Shown: positions 14,786 to 24,467 of the stretch, piece by piece | Layout of the letters: each line of letters begins with the position of its first letter | Position numbering within the stretch: position 1 is the stretch's first letter | NCBI GenBank assembly: GCA_936908745.1 | Contig: CAKZFX010000005.1 | Location: 1-64,000, forward strand | Source: an uncultured Chitinophagaceae bacterium | GTDB taxonomy: Bacteria > Bacteroidota > Bacteroidia > Chitinophagales > Chitinophagaceae | DNA: 64,000 nucleotides | Direction of reading: 5' to 3' | Made by a program: the position numbers and the translations under genes | The notes under the pieces: model-generated | Told to the model about the DNA's origin: nothing | Database searches by the model: none | Seen by the model: the letters and a program-made list of their open reading frames with translations, nothing else

Positions 14786-16522
14786 TTAGAATACTTTGAA
14801 GTCATCTATTCTTGTATAGGATGAATTAGCTCCGAAACCGGAGTAATTTGATGTTGTGGATGTTACCGTGGCCGATATTCGCGAAACGCCACCGGTATAA
14901 ACTGTAGCTGTTGTTCCGGAAACCACAAGGCGTATATCGGAATCAGTAATCGAAGAAGCGCTGCCGAGATTTACGAACCCACCTCCCGGTGTGGCTTGCC
15001 ACAAAACAAGATTTGTTCCCGTCAGCCGGGCGTATATACGATTATTGTAGGCGAGGTACCTGGCAATGACATAACAATCAATTTCCGAAGAGGAAGCGAT
15101 TGTTATTCTGACATCCTGATCACTGCTATTTCCTTCAACATATCGGTAGCTTTGAAGCTCAGGAGTGAAATAACATTTGCCATCTATAATTCCTGAAAAT
15201 GAATTTTGATCGTGGATATATGCCCCGTAAGCTTTTTTGCCCAATGTACCAGACGCTGCAGTAGAATCCAAAGCGGGTGCCATGAAAGCCGGCACCTGAT
15301 CTGTACGTTCAAAGTAATCTTCAATCTTTGCACCGCTTGCAGATGTGATTGAGCCGGTGTATGGTGATTGATAAATAGAGTCAGCAATCAGATGAGGGAT
15401 GGAATCGGGCGACACGCCAACCTGCGGGTAAAAATCACCTTGCCGGGCCAGTGGCCGTCCGTCATGTTTCAATCCATAAAACCCGTAGCTCCTGTCAATG
15501 GTAGGGTTAACCTTATCGGTATAATCGAAGGCAAGAGATACATTTGGAATCGTGTTATCGAATACATGTTGGGGATAAAAAGGAGAATCTCCATAAAGTG
15601 CAACGCCTTCAACAAAACGACCTCTGAAAATAGTCCCTCTATAATTAGAGTGATCACTTCCGCCAATGTAAGCAATGCCACAACCTTCTGATAAAACATT
15701 TTTTCGCTTACCGGAAAAAGAGTTTTTGTAAGTCGGTACGCCATCAATATATGTTCGCACCGCAGTTGTGTTCGTGCCGGCATTGTAATCAAAGACTACT
15801 GCAATATGGTGCCGGGTATTCGCATCAAACCGATCCTTTGAAATCAAACTGACTGCATTTGTATAACCAACAAATGAGTTCCCACCTAATCCGCATCGGC
15901 CGTCCACGCATCCATCTACTCCAAATAAAACAACGTGAGAGCCGCCATATCCATCACTAATAACATACTCAGCCCCAATCTCTGGCCTTATCCAAAATTC
16001 ATAAGTACCGCTACCAAACTCCATTGTTTCATAGAAGTAGTACCCATGGTTTATATTGCTACCAAATGTCGGCTCCGGAAAATACATAGCCTTTTGCCTA
16101 TTATCTGCGCCGCCCCCGCCACCAGCGGCCGTTATAGTAATTCCATTCGGATTAGTTGTACTGTCAAACGTTACACCGCTGCCCGGGAACAATGTCTTTA
16201 CCCCTGATCCACCAGGAGAATACAACCGGTAGCCGCCGCCAAGGTTGGAAAGAGATATACCAACTTCGGATAACCTCGCCTGTGGCACCCAGTCTCCCGT
16301 ACTATCTTTTACCCATATTCTTCCGAACTGGTATGCAATCGTTCCAGTGTCAGCACCAGAAGACAATTGACGGGGTATTCGCAGTTTACCGTTTACATAA
16401 ATCCAGTTTATGAACTCATAGCTTGTCGGGTTCCATTGTGGCTTCTGCGAAAAGGAATCCAACGTTGCTGCTAACAATAGAAAAAACAAAAAAATCCGTT
16501 TCATCATATATTTTTTATTCAT
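14786..16522 (-). CDS. LamG-like domain protein with signal peptide (tail fibre/adhesin)
   Basis: A 578-residue protein. The N-terminus (MNKKYMMKRIFLFFLLLAAT, ending near SFSQ) looks like a signal peptide. Residues about 145-340 form a concanavalin/LamG-like domain (TYEFWIRPEIGAEYV, HHIAVVFDYN, VRTYIDGVP). A second, similar beta-rich domain occupies about 410-578 (IDCYVIARYLAYNNRIYARL, RIDDFKVF). LamG domains bind glycans, fitting a receptor-binding role. The start overlaps the tail collar gene by 8 bp (ATGAATAA); the internal ATG six codons later (MKRIF) is an alternative start. It is in the late operon with virion genes. Confidence 0.65.
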   Translation of the reverse strand: MNKKYMMKRIFLFFLLLAATLDSFSQKPQWNPTSYEFINWIYVNGKLRIPRQLSSGADTGTIAYQFGRIWVKDSTGDWVPQARLSEVGISLSNLGGGYRLYSPGGSGVKTLFPGSGVTFDSTTNPNGITITAAGGGGGADNRQKAMYFPEPTFGSNINHGYYFYETMEFGSGTYEFWIRPEIGAEYVISDGYGGSHVVLFGVDGCVDGRCGLGGNSFVGYTNAVSLISKDRFDANTRHHIAVVFDYNAGTNTTAVRTYIDGVPTYKNSFSGKRKNVLSEGCGIAYIGGSDHSNYRGTIFRGRFVEGVALYGDSPFYPQHVFDNTIPNVSLAFDYTDKVNPTIDRSYGFYGLKHDGRPLARQGDFYPQVGVSPDSIPHLIADSIYQSPYTGSITSASGAKIEDYFERTDQVPAFMAPALDSTAASGTLGKKAYGAYIHDQNSFSGIIDGKCYFTPELQSYRYVEGNSSDQDVRITIASSSEIDCYVIARYLAYNNRIYARLTGTNLVLWQATPGGGFVNLGSASSITDSDIRLVVSGTTATVYTGGVSRISATVTSTTSNYSGFGANSSYTRIDDFKVF

Positions 16523-17855
16523 TAATTACCCATAGAACTCCAATGTTTTCAGGTCTCGTTTCAGGGCCGCCGCTACCGGATTTAAACCTTATTAAATGCC
16601 CCGCATCAACCCAGCCTGTGGCAGTATCCTGCCCGCTAAACCCTGTGCCTACAATAGTTCCGGTTGAAGCACCGCCTGCGCCATCTCGCGCCTCAAATTC
16701 TATTGTCTCATTTGAAAGGTTAGTTCGTGCCTCCTGATACCCACCGGGCTTATTAAGGAACCGCTGAGCATCGCTTCCACTTTCTGACTTCACACCACGC
16801 AAGAACATATTCATAAGATCCGGCACGCGGAATGTTGTACTTCCATCTCCTGTACTAAAGCATCCTCTATAAGGATAGGCGATCGTTCTTCCGCCAAGTG
16901 TTGCTGAAGCTGTCAGCCATGTTGCATCGTTCACCAATGATGACCCAAGTGTTTGAATGTATTCCCATAGCCGGGGATGGTCTGCTCTTAAAAGGAGTTG
17001 ACCAGCACATAATAACTGATTCATATCCGCTTTATAAGCAGCAAGAGGCTTAGCGATATGCCTGTATTTGTCGGCAAAATCATTGACGATATAAAAACCA
17101 TCTTCATCACGGAACAGCCAACAAACCTCACCAGGCATCATATAGAAAGCGGTCTTGCTGCCATTGTTGAAATAAACATACTGCCCACCAGTTGTTGAAA
17201 CTGTGCATGGCTTTGTGTTGTTTATCGAGGCCTCTATTGGGATAAAACTGTTGACCGGGATATCTTCAACTGATGGCAAAGTCAAGGTGAGCGCTGAAGA
17301 AGTGCCACGCAATTGAATGAGTTTATTCATCTCAGTAATTGCGTTAAGGACTTTATTAGCCGTCACAACTACTTTGCCTGTAATAAACCCAGTTGATGAA
17401 GAAGTTGGACCTGTTGTACTGATAAGGGAAAAAAGAGTAAGTTTAAATTTTTCTCCTGTTGACAATACGTCACCCGACTGGAGCAATTTAAAGCCACCTG
17501 CATTCAATATTTCAAACTCAGCTGTTGATGCGTTAGAGTTGTCAGCTTTCAATGGCTCTAATGGCAGGCCGCCACGCTCCAATGAGAAATCAAGCCCCGC
17601 AATGGATGGGATAGAAGCGGTATCAGTATTATTTGCAGAGGAAGGAACTTTGTAAATAAGTTCACCGCCCCATTCAACCGGAGAATGTGTACTACCGCCA
17701 CCGCCTAAATTGAAGAAGGTATTGAGCTTTCCAAGGCTTACTTTCTTTGTCTTGTTTTCACTAGCTATAAAAATAGGGATAAGGTCATCAACCTCTAAAG
17801 GAAGATCAACCGTCAATGAATTAAGCTCAGGAATCCTTGCTGTAGGAAGAGACAT
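16515..17855 (-). CDS. Phage tail collar domain protein
   Basis: A 446-residue protein. The C-terminal about 170 residues match the tail collar fold: ADHPRLWEYIQTLGSSL, TFRVPDLMNMFLRG and GPETRPENIGVLWVINE, where the closing ETRPxN block is diagnostic. The N-terminal half is Ser/Thr/Gly-rich and probably attaches to the tail tip. It follows the tail hub gene after about 70 bp. Tail collar proteins act as short fibres or fibre adaptors and determine host binding. Confidence 0.85.
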   Translation of the reverse strand: MSLPTARIPELNSLTVDLPLEVDDLIPIFIASENKTKKVSLGKLNTFFNLGGGGSTHSPVEWGGELIYKVPSSANNTDTASIPSIAGLDFSLERGGLPLEPLKADNSNASTAEFEILNAGGFKLLQSGDVLSTGEKFKLTLFSLISTTGPTSSSTGFITGKVVVTANKVLNAITEMNKLIQLRGTSSALTLTLPSVEDIPVNSFIPIEASINNTKPCTVSTTGGQYVYFNNGSKTAFYMMPGEVCWLFRDEDGFYIVNDFADKYRHIAKPLAAYKADMNQLLCAGQLLLRADHPRLWEYIQTLGSSLVNDATWLTASATLGGRTIAYPYRGCFSTGDGSTTFRVPDLMNMFLRGVKSESGSDAQRFLNKPGGYQEARTNLSNETIEFEARDGAGGASTGTIVGTGFSGQDTATGWVDAGHLIRFKSGSGGPETRPENIGVLWVINE

Positions 17856-17925
17856 GAATGCAATACTATGCAGCCATAATTCCTATTTGCCTCCAAAGTA
17901 TTAAACCTCGTATTTGGTTTATCAA

Positions 17926-19833
17926 TTAAACCTTTTTGTAAATCTTTCCAGTTGCAACTTCTATAACTACCTGCAGAAATCCTGTCATATTTGAGGTCTC
18001 AGGCATGTTTTGAAAGATCAGAGTCCCTACAACATTATTGTTCAGAATACTATTGTTTAATAACTGAGCGTTGATGCCGGCGATATCTCGGCCATTTGTT
18101 TCACTTGCGCTTATTATGCGCTGAATAGTTCCCGGGCTAATAATATCTGATATTTCAGCCTGATACTGATACTCGTTTACAATGTTTCGGGTAGTGCTCA
18201 CCACGCGAATTTTCTTTTGTAGGGAAAGTTCTGCGTCAACAATCCAAACAAGATCATTTATATTGATAGTACGGCCTATCCGCTTTATGAAAGCAGGGTC
18301 GAGGGTTATTGTGTACGAAACTTGTGGATCACTCAACTCAACTAGTCTGGCGTTTGCTGCTACCAATAACTCTTGTTCAGCGGCCGTTACATAGCTTGTT
18401 GGCATCTGTATATCAATCAATACGTATTCGTCACCTATGGCAGGTTTAAGCGAAGTGCTTGGAATTTCGAGTATCCTATCGTCGCCATTGCGATTTATTC
18501 TGAATTTTTTATCTCCATTATTGAAGCTGGCAACCTCGAAGGTGTAACCAGCTAGCTGCCCTGTGTTGAATGTAACCTTGGCGGTGAGACCAGCCAGTAA
18601 ATAGTCGTTAACGTTAAAATCAATGGCACTGTCACTAAATTCAAAGGGATCAGAGGCGTTTACGCTCGTCACTTTTCCGGTTCTATGTGGAAAAATGTCA
18701 TCAAAATATTCAACATGCTCGACAACGCCATATTTGTCAATATTGCGTTCTATATACGGAAGCGGGGTAAACACAAATAGCGGGGCAGTCGTACTCCCGG
18801 TTATCTCAACCGCTGGAGTGGCAATACCCCCACCAGGTATTGTATTATAGCAAGTAGAACCATATGTCCTAAACCTGAATTCATAATCACCGTTAGGCAA
18901 AGTAACCTCCCGTGGCTGCGGGGTCAATCCTTGCAAATCATATTCCTGCCATTGCGATATACTGCCCGCAATCCTATATTCAACTTCAATTTTTGCCACT
19001 CCTTGAGATAAAGGATCTGTCCATGTGAAGGTAAAGGTTTGGGTGCCATTCCCGTTGTCAACCAATACACATTCAAGATTGGAGATCAAGCATGGATTGT
19101 AGCCGCCCGGGAAACGAAGCCTTTTACCATTCGTGGCATAATTTCCCGGCAAATTCTTTTCTGATCCAAACGCATATAGCCGTGTAACTACGTTACTATT
19201 GTTCAATGGCTGCCTAACAATTTCATATAAGCCTTTATTTCGGCCATGCCTATATGTGTGTCCTGTATCACTTGACCTTTTAGTCAAATGGATGGTTTTC
19301 CCTTCAACGGAATATTCCGTCTCGAATGCCTCAGCAATCCGGCTCAAAGCCTCATGGCAGTTTTCACGGGAAAAAGTGAGGTTTTTATACCCGGATGGGA
19401 TTACTTGTCCTTTAGTCCACCCTGCACCAACCCGCCCCATATTCTGTATGATAAGATTGATGAAATCTTCAGCCGTACCCATCAATGAAAATTCAGATTC
19501 ACGCAGTGTATTATCAGGCCCCAAAAACAAATAATGGGCTTTTGCCATGTCGTACATCTCTGCCTGTAATTGCAAAGAGTAAGAATACAGGTACCGGCTT
19601 TTCTTAGTCACTGGCGGGACCTGGTTGATCTGATATCTTTCGCCAAATACAGTACAGTAGTCGTTTATTTTGAAATCAATATAGCGGTTATCATCAAAGG
19701 ATATATTTAAAACGTTCTCGCCCATCACCATTTTAACCTGCACGCTATTATCTGATGGCTTTATTTCTGCCACCTCCATTAGATTTTCAGATGTAGGCGT
19801 AACAATAACTCTATAAATCTTTAAAGTCTGCAT
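17926..19833 (-). CDS. Phage tail tip / hub protein
   Basis: A 635-residue tail protein. The first 200 residues (MQTLKIYRVIVTPTSENLMEV, YCTVFGERYQINQVPPVTKKS, FSRENCHEALSRIAEAFETEY) match the baseplate-hub fold seen in siphophage tail proteins. Around 255-350 a fibronectin-type III-like domain (TFTFTWTDPLSQGVAKIEVEYRI, DYEFRFRTYG) is inserted. The C-terminus (about 500-600) contains ITLDPAFIKRIGRTININDLVWIVD. It follows the Dit-like gene after 12 bp, the usual order tape measure, distal tail, hub. Confidence 0.8.
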   Translation of the reverse strand: MQTLKIYRVIVTPTSENLMEVAEIKPSDNSVQVKMVMGENVLNISFDDNRYIDFKINDYCTVFGERYQINQVPPVTKKSRYLYSYSLQLQAEMYDMAKAHYLFLGPDNTLRESEFSLMGTAEDFINLIIQNMGRVGAGWTKGQVIPSGYKNLTFSRENCHEALSRIAEAFETEYSVEGKTIHLTKRSSDTGHTYRHGRNKGLYEIVRQPLNNSNVVTRLYAFGSEKNLPGNYATNGKRLRFPGGYNPCLISNLECVLVDNGNGTQTFTFTWTDPLSQGVAKIEVEYRIAGSISQWQEYDLQGLTPQPREVTLPNGDYEFRFRTYGSTCYNTIPGGGIATPAVEITGSTTAPLFVFTPLPYIERNIDKYGVVEHVEYFDDIFPHRTGKVTSVNASDPFEFSDSAIDFNVNDYLLAGLTAKVTFNTGQLAGYTFEVASFNNGDKKFRINRNGDDRILEIPSTSLKPAIGDEYVLIDIQMPTSYVTAAEQELLVAANARLVELSDPQVSYTITLDPAFIKRIGRTININDLVWIVDAELSLQKKIRVVSTTRNIVNEYQYQAEISDIISPGTIQRIISASETNGRDIAGINAQLLNNSILNNNVVGTLIFQNMPETSNMTGFLQVVIEVATGKIYKKV

Positions 19834-19845
19834 TGTTGCTAGGAA

Positions 19846-20337
19846 TTATGTAATTAGAAAACGACCTTCTTCGTCAATTAAAAAGATATCGGAAGGGTCA
19901 ATCTTAGGTTCAGGCTCACGAATTACCATTGAAAATCGGTATGCAAATAATCCTGATTCTTCGCCCGTTAACGGCTTTACCGCTTTATAATTATTGCATT
20001 CTTGGTAGTGGATATAGTAACTCCTTTCGCCATGACTGGTTAAAGTGAATCTTCTTTTCCCCGGCTGCGTAAAATGAGAAATAAACGCAGATTGTTTGGC
20101 AAAGAAATCAGCTTGGCTTGTGGCAATGATTGCCAAATTCAATGTCCCTTCCCTTGGGCCAAAGAAAATCTGCGAAAGGTCAACCTCAATACCATTAGCG
20201 TCCTGCCAATCATGTTCTATACTTTCTTTTTTGGGAGGAAATTTTAAGAAATCGGCTGATCCTTCTTCAATAAATACATTGAAGGTGGTAAACAAATCAA
20301 TACCGTCAATAAACCAGTTACCTGATAAGTCTCTCAT
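19846..20337 (-). CDS. Distal tail (Dit-like) protein
   Basis: A 163-residue protein between the tape measure and the hub, where the distal tail protein is normally found. The content is beta-rich: GNWFIDGIDLFTTFNVFIEEGS at the start, and PGKRRFTLTSHGERSYYIHYQECNNYKAV further on. These resemble the Dit N-terminal domain, which forms the ring joining tail tube and tip. The assignment rests mainly on position and size. Confidence 0.6.
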   Translation of the reverse strand: MRDLSGNWFIDGIDLFTTFNVFIEEGSADFLKFPPKKESIEHDWQDANGIEVDLSQIFFGPREGTLNLAIIATSQADFFAKQSAFISHFTQPGKRRFTLTSHGERSYYIHYQECNNYKAVKPLTGEESGLFAYRFSMVIREPEPKIDPSDIFLIDEEGRFLIT

Positions 20338-20346
20338 AGTTATACT

Positions 20347-23300
20347 TTATACTTGGACGTAAAGCTTTTTCTGGCCAGTTTCATAGGAATTAAATTTGGA
20401 TATTAAATCGGCCATCCTTGCCACGGTAGCCGCGGTATTGGCCTGTATGTTATTTTGTACTGCCAGCTGCTGGCGACTGATATTAAGAGCATCCAGAGCA
20501 GTCATACGTAGCCCGCCGAATTGGCCTGCAAGTAATTCAGCTTGCTGCTCAGTCATTCCTTTGATTGCCCCTGTCAAAGAATTGGATGATCCGGATTGCG
20601 ATGCGAAATTGAGTCCTGCTATCTGCTGTAATTGCTGAAACTGCGTTGAGGCGTTATCTATGATGCCGTTAAAAAGTGATTGTAGTTTAGTAATCTCACT
20701 GTTCGTCAACTGGCCATCACTCTCAGCCAATGCCGCAAACTCTTCAAAGAAATCCTTCAACGGACCCTCCAGGTATTTTAATTGCAGGGATTGTAGCAGG
20801 GCTTTTTGCATCAGATCCTGAAACGTGTCGGCGAAATCAGCGGCGCTGCGTTTACCTTCAGCGAATCCCTGAACAATGGAATCAGTTATGCTGTCAGCTG
20901 TTGTACCAGTTATCGCCTCCCGGAATGCTTGTGCGTTTTCAGCTAATAAAGCATCAATGTCGACTCCCTCTTCTTTAATCTTGCGCAGTTGTTCAAATAG
21001 CTCTTTTGCCCGGTCTGTTAACTGGCCAGTGCTGAACAGTTTTTCAATCTCTTCATAGGATTTCCCAAGCAGGGATGATAACTGCTGTGTCGTTTCAGTA
21101 CGAGTTCCGGAAAAGAATCCAAGCAGGCCGCCAAAAATGCTTCCGCGTCGGCGGTTTGTGCCCATACCCGAAACAAAACTCTCTTTTTGGAGTTGGGCAA
21201 AGATTTCGTTGTACTGCTTTAGCACGGCGCTTTTTTGCTCCTCAAGTAGTCGCTTCTGGTCCTGCAAACCTTGTATGGTAAGCTTATTCAACTTTACCTG
21301 CTGGCGCTCTCTTTCACGAAGAACATTGTTGTATTCAATCTCACCTGCAATGATCTTATTTTGAAAGTCCACAATGTCCTGTTGAGCCTTACGCTTGCTT
21401 TCACGGGCCTTGCCGAAGCCAGCCATTATTTTAGAGATAGCAGAAACAGTACTATTAATGGCTCCAAGTAGGTCTCCTGATGAAAATGAAGCAACCGCAC
21501 CGGCAGCATCAGCGGCCACACTGGCCATGTCAGACATGTTATCCAAAGCGTCTGCGAGATCAGAGTTTAATTCCCGAACTCCGTCAGCCATTGTACTAAA
21601 AATGCCACTGGCTGCTGAGAGGTGGCCAGCTATTTTTCCGAAATCCTGACCCACTTTGCTTGTTTGGGCAAGAAGATCTTTATACTGATTAATTGTATTC
21701 TGGATATCAGCCTTCATTTGTGGTGTCAGGCTGGTATCCGTTTTCAGTTTCTTTTGCAGAAGCTTGATTTCCTCCTGCAAACGTTTTCTTGTAAACAGAA
21801 TGATGTCCTGATTCAGCTTCCGGTACAGCTCTGTTGACCTCGCCATTTGCGAGTTAAGAATATCTAACTCATCCTGTCTGCCTTGGGCTAGTATTTTTTT
21901 TCGTTCTTCAACTTCTTTAAGGTTGCTATTCTTTTTAAGTGTTGCTTCTAAATCATCATATTTCTTATTGATAGCTGCTTTTTGCTGGTTATAAGTAGCT
22001 GAAGCTTGTAATAGCTCAACAAAGTTTTTGCGCTCAGTCTCAAGATTTTTCTCAGCCTGATCCTCGTTATATTTTTTTATCTGATCGGTAATGGCTTTGA
22101 ACTTTTCCAGTTCACCTATATTAGCGATTCCATACTGAACCTTTGGAAGCAGACGGCGTCCTTCCTCCTCCAGCATTTTTAGAAATGTTTCATATCCACT
22201 GGTTTGCTCTGCGTACAATTCTTTGGCCTTCGCTAATCCAACTTCTTTTTTGGCCTCTTCGTATTGCTCAAATATCTTTTGCTTCTTTTCGAGACTTTCT
22301 TTGAACTTGGCAGCATCATCTTTTAAAGCCTGATTACTTAATTCATAAGCTCTTGCGTCATTTAAGGCCTGTATATCAACCTGCCCAACTTTTTGAACCT
22401 GACTTTTGGGGTTCTTTTTTTTGAACTCATCGACTTTTTTATTGTATTCGGATATATTATCAATGACATCGTCATACTTTTCATTGATCTTGTCTAACTC
22501 AGTCAGCTCTTTCATTTGACCTGATTGGCGAGACTGATCTTGCAAGTCGGATATCTTTTCGAGAAGATCTTTTCGTTTTTCTAAAAGCGAGTTGGCTTCA
22601 TTTTCTAACTTGTTGCTGGCCGCTATATCAGATTTTGAAGCACCTACAATCCTTTTCTTTTCTTCCTCAAGAGCGTTTATTTTCTTTTGGAACTCTTGAT
22701 ATTCCCTTGCATTAGTTGAAAACTTTTTCTGCTGATCTGTTAAAGCCTTGATTTCTCCATCAATCACTTCAAGAGTGCGCAGTTTCGCTTCCTGCTTTTG
22801 CTCTTCACTTTTCTGTGTTTCAGCACCTAGTTCTTCAGTAATTTTTTTCTGTGCCTCAATATCCTCCCGCAAACGCTTCATTTCAGGAGTTTCTGTCGTT
22901 GCTATCCATTTCGCGCCGCCAGCTAACCCTTTTGCCCTATTCCTCATAACCGCATTCGTGCTTTTTTCTGCATCTTCTGCAAGTTTGGCTTGTTTTGCGG
23001 CACTCACGGATCTTTGCTCTAATAGCTTATCCAAACGCCCCTGCAGTTCCTGTTCTTTTTTAATACTAAGAATGAGAGCCTCCTTATTCGCTTCCATTTT
23101 TATCTGGTTGCGAAGTGAGTCAAGATACAGGTTGACGTTCTTAGTCAACTTATCATAGGATATAGTTTTAGCATCTAGGCCTTCGACTATTTTGGGATCA
23201 ATTTCCTTTAGCTTATTGTATATATTGAGTCTTTCTGTTTCCGATATGTTGGCATCCTTTAGAGCGTTGACATAAGGTTCAATTTTGGCCCTTGTTTCAG

Positions 23301-24465
23301 CCATGCTATCGCCAACTTTTTGCTGAGCCTGGGCTAACAACTCGGCTTTAGAAACAGATTCAGAAGACCTTCTTGCGAACAATATCAGCGACGAGACCAA
23401 AGCCGCAACACCCGCCGCTATGAATGCAGCAGGATTTTTCAAAAGAGTAGCGTTTAATAGCTTTGCTGCCCTTTCAGAAATTAACATTGCCTGGTATCTC
23501 AGCGTTTCGGCAATTGTATAACCTTTAGTAAGTGATGTTGAAATAGCCTGAACAGCATTTGTAGCGATTAAAGCAGCACGATAAGAACCATAGGTGATGA
23601 TCAGGACTTTCAAGATATCCAGTACAGTCTTATAGTTTTCTACCAAATATTTGGCCGCGGATATGGCGTCTGCAAACAACCCTTCTTGCCCTTTTCCGAT
23701 CTCATTGAGCATGTTTGCCCATGCATCTTTCAGGTTGCTTATTTGACCCGTGAGTGTCTTTGATTGCTCTTTCATCAAATCAAAGAACATACCTCCTTCG
23801 CTGGTCAAATTTTTGATCACCTTTTCAACTTCAGGGAATCCAACCTTGCCAGCTTCTACCAATGAATTGACTTCTTCTTTTGAAACATTTAAGACCTTAG
23901 CTAATTCACCATAGATAGGGATACCTCTTTGAGCAAACTGCCTAATATCAATAGCAAACGCACGGCCTTGAGATTTAAGTGTCCCAAACAAATATGCTAT
24001 ATCATTTAGGGGCGCACCAATGCCGGCACTGATGTCACCTAATCTGCGTAATGTATCAATTACCTCTTCGGCAGAAAAACCATAGGCTAACAACTGCTTA
24101 GCGCCGGTCCCTACATCCTGAAGGCTGAAAGGAGTTGTAGCGGCCAATTCTACTGCTTGTTCCAATAACCTGTCAGCCTTCTCTTTGCTGCCAAGCATTG
24201 TTCTGAATGCGACTTCCAACTGCTGAAACTCGCCTCGCACCCTTACTATGTCTCCTATGAAGTTTTTTGCTGTCGCAAGGCTGGCATATGCAGCGATAGC
24301 TGTAGTAGTTTTCCTGACCAGTTCATCTATAGTATTGACTTCCTTTTCAGCAACTTTTGTCAAACTCAACAGTTGCTTTTCAATAGAAGAAATGGCAGCA
24401 TTAAACTGTGCGGCATTTACAACCGCACTAAATTCTAAAGCACCACCATTTACATTAACAGCCAT
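20347..24465 (-). CDS. Tail tape measure protein
   Basis: A 1372-residue protein, the largest in the window. Residues about 70-210 match the tape measure N-terminal domain (GTGAKQLLAYGFSAEEVIDTLRRLG, AFAIDIRQFAQRGIPIYGEL). It then has membrane-compatible segments near 300-370, long coiled coils (about 385-880), a Gly/Ala-rich hydrophobic region around 950-1010 and further coiled coil. The protein sets tail length and spans the tail lumen, so the tail is long and siphovirus-like. The start at 24465 is 3 bp after the stop of the frameshifted tail chaperone, as expected for the G/GT-tape measure order. Confidence 0.95.
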   Translation of the reverse strand: MAVNVNGGALEFSAVVNAAQFNAAISSIEKQLLSLTKVAEKEVNTIDELVRKTTTAIAAYASLATAKNFIGDIVRVRGEFQQLEVAFRTMLGSKEKADRLLEQAVELAATTPFSLQDVGTGAKQLLAYGFSAEEVIDTLRRLGDISAGIGAPLNDIAYLFGTLKSQGRAFAIDIRQFAQRGIPIYGELAKVLNVSKEEVNSLVEAGKVGFPEVEKVIKNLTSEGGMFFDLMKEQSKTLTGQISNLKDAWANMLNEIGKGQEGLFADAISAAKYLVENYKTVLDILKVLIITYGSYRAALIATNAVQAISTSLTKGYTIAETLRYQAMLISERAAKLLNATLLKNPAAFIAAGVAALVSSLILFARRSSESVSKAELLAQAQQKVGDSMAETRAKIEPYVNALKDANISETERLNIYNKLKEIDPKIVEGLDAKTISYDKLTKNVNLYLDSLRNQIKMEANKEALILSIKKEQELQGRLDKLLEQRSVSAAKQAKLAEDAEKSTNAVMRNRAKGLAGGAKWIATTETPEMKRLREDIEAQKKITEELGAETQKSEEQKQEAKLRTLEVIDGEIKALTDQQKKFSTNAREYQEFQKKINALEEEKKRIVGASKSDIAASNKLENEANSLLEKRKDLLEKISDLQDQSRQSGQMKELTELDKINEKYDDVIDNISEYNKKVDEFKKKNPKSQVQKVGQVDIQALNDARAYELSNQALKDDAAKFKESLEKKQKIFEQYEEAKKEVGLAKAKELYAEQTSGYETFLKMLEEEGRRLLPKVQYGIANIGELEKFKAITDQIKKYNEDQAEKNLETERKNFVELLQASATYNQQKAAINKKYDDLEATLKKNSNLKEVEERKKILAQGRQDELDILNSQMARSTELYRKLNQDIILFTRKRLQEEIKLLQKKLKTDTSLTPQMKADIQNTINQYKDLLAQTSKVGQDFGKIAGHLSAASGIFSTMADGVRELNSDLADALDNMSDMASVAADAAGAVASFSSGDLLGAINSTVSAISKIMAGFGKARESKRKAQQDIVDFQNKIIAGEIEYNNVLRERERQQVKLNKLTIQGLQDQKRLLEEQKSAVLKQYNEIFAQLQKESFVSGMGTNRRRGSIFGGLLGFFSGTRTETTQQLSSLLGKSYEEIEKLFSTGQLTDRAKELFEQLRKIKEEGVDIDALLAENAQAFREAITGTTADSITDSIVQGFAEGKRSAADFADTFQDLMQKALLQSLQLKYLEGPLKDFFEEFAALAESDGQLTNSEITKLQSLFNGIIDNASTQFQQLQQIAGLNFASQSGSSNSLTGAIKGMTEQQAELLAGQFGGLRMTALDALNISRQQLAVQNNIQANTAATVARMADLISKFNSYETGQKKLYVQV

Positions 24466-24467
24466 AA

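Noticed and set aside
22748..23158. Plus-strand 136-aa frame inside the tape measure gene
   Set aside because: Its Ser/Phe/Cys-rich composition is the typical antisense shadow of a coiled-coil gene; it has no gene-like context.
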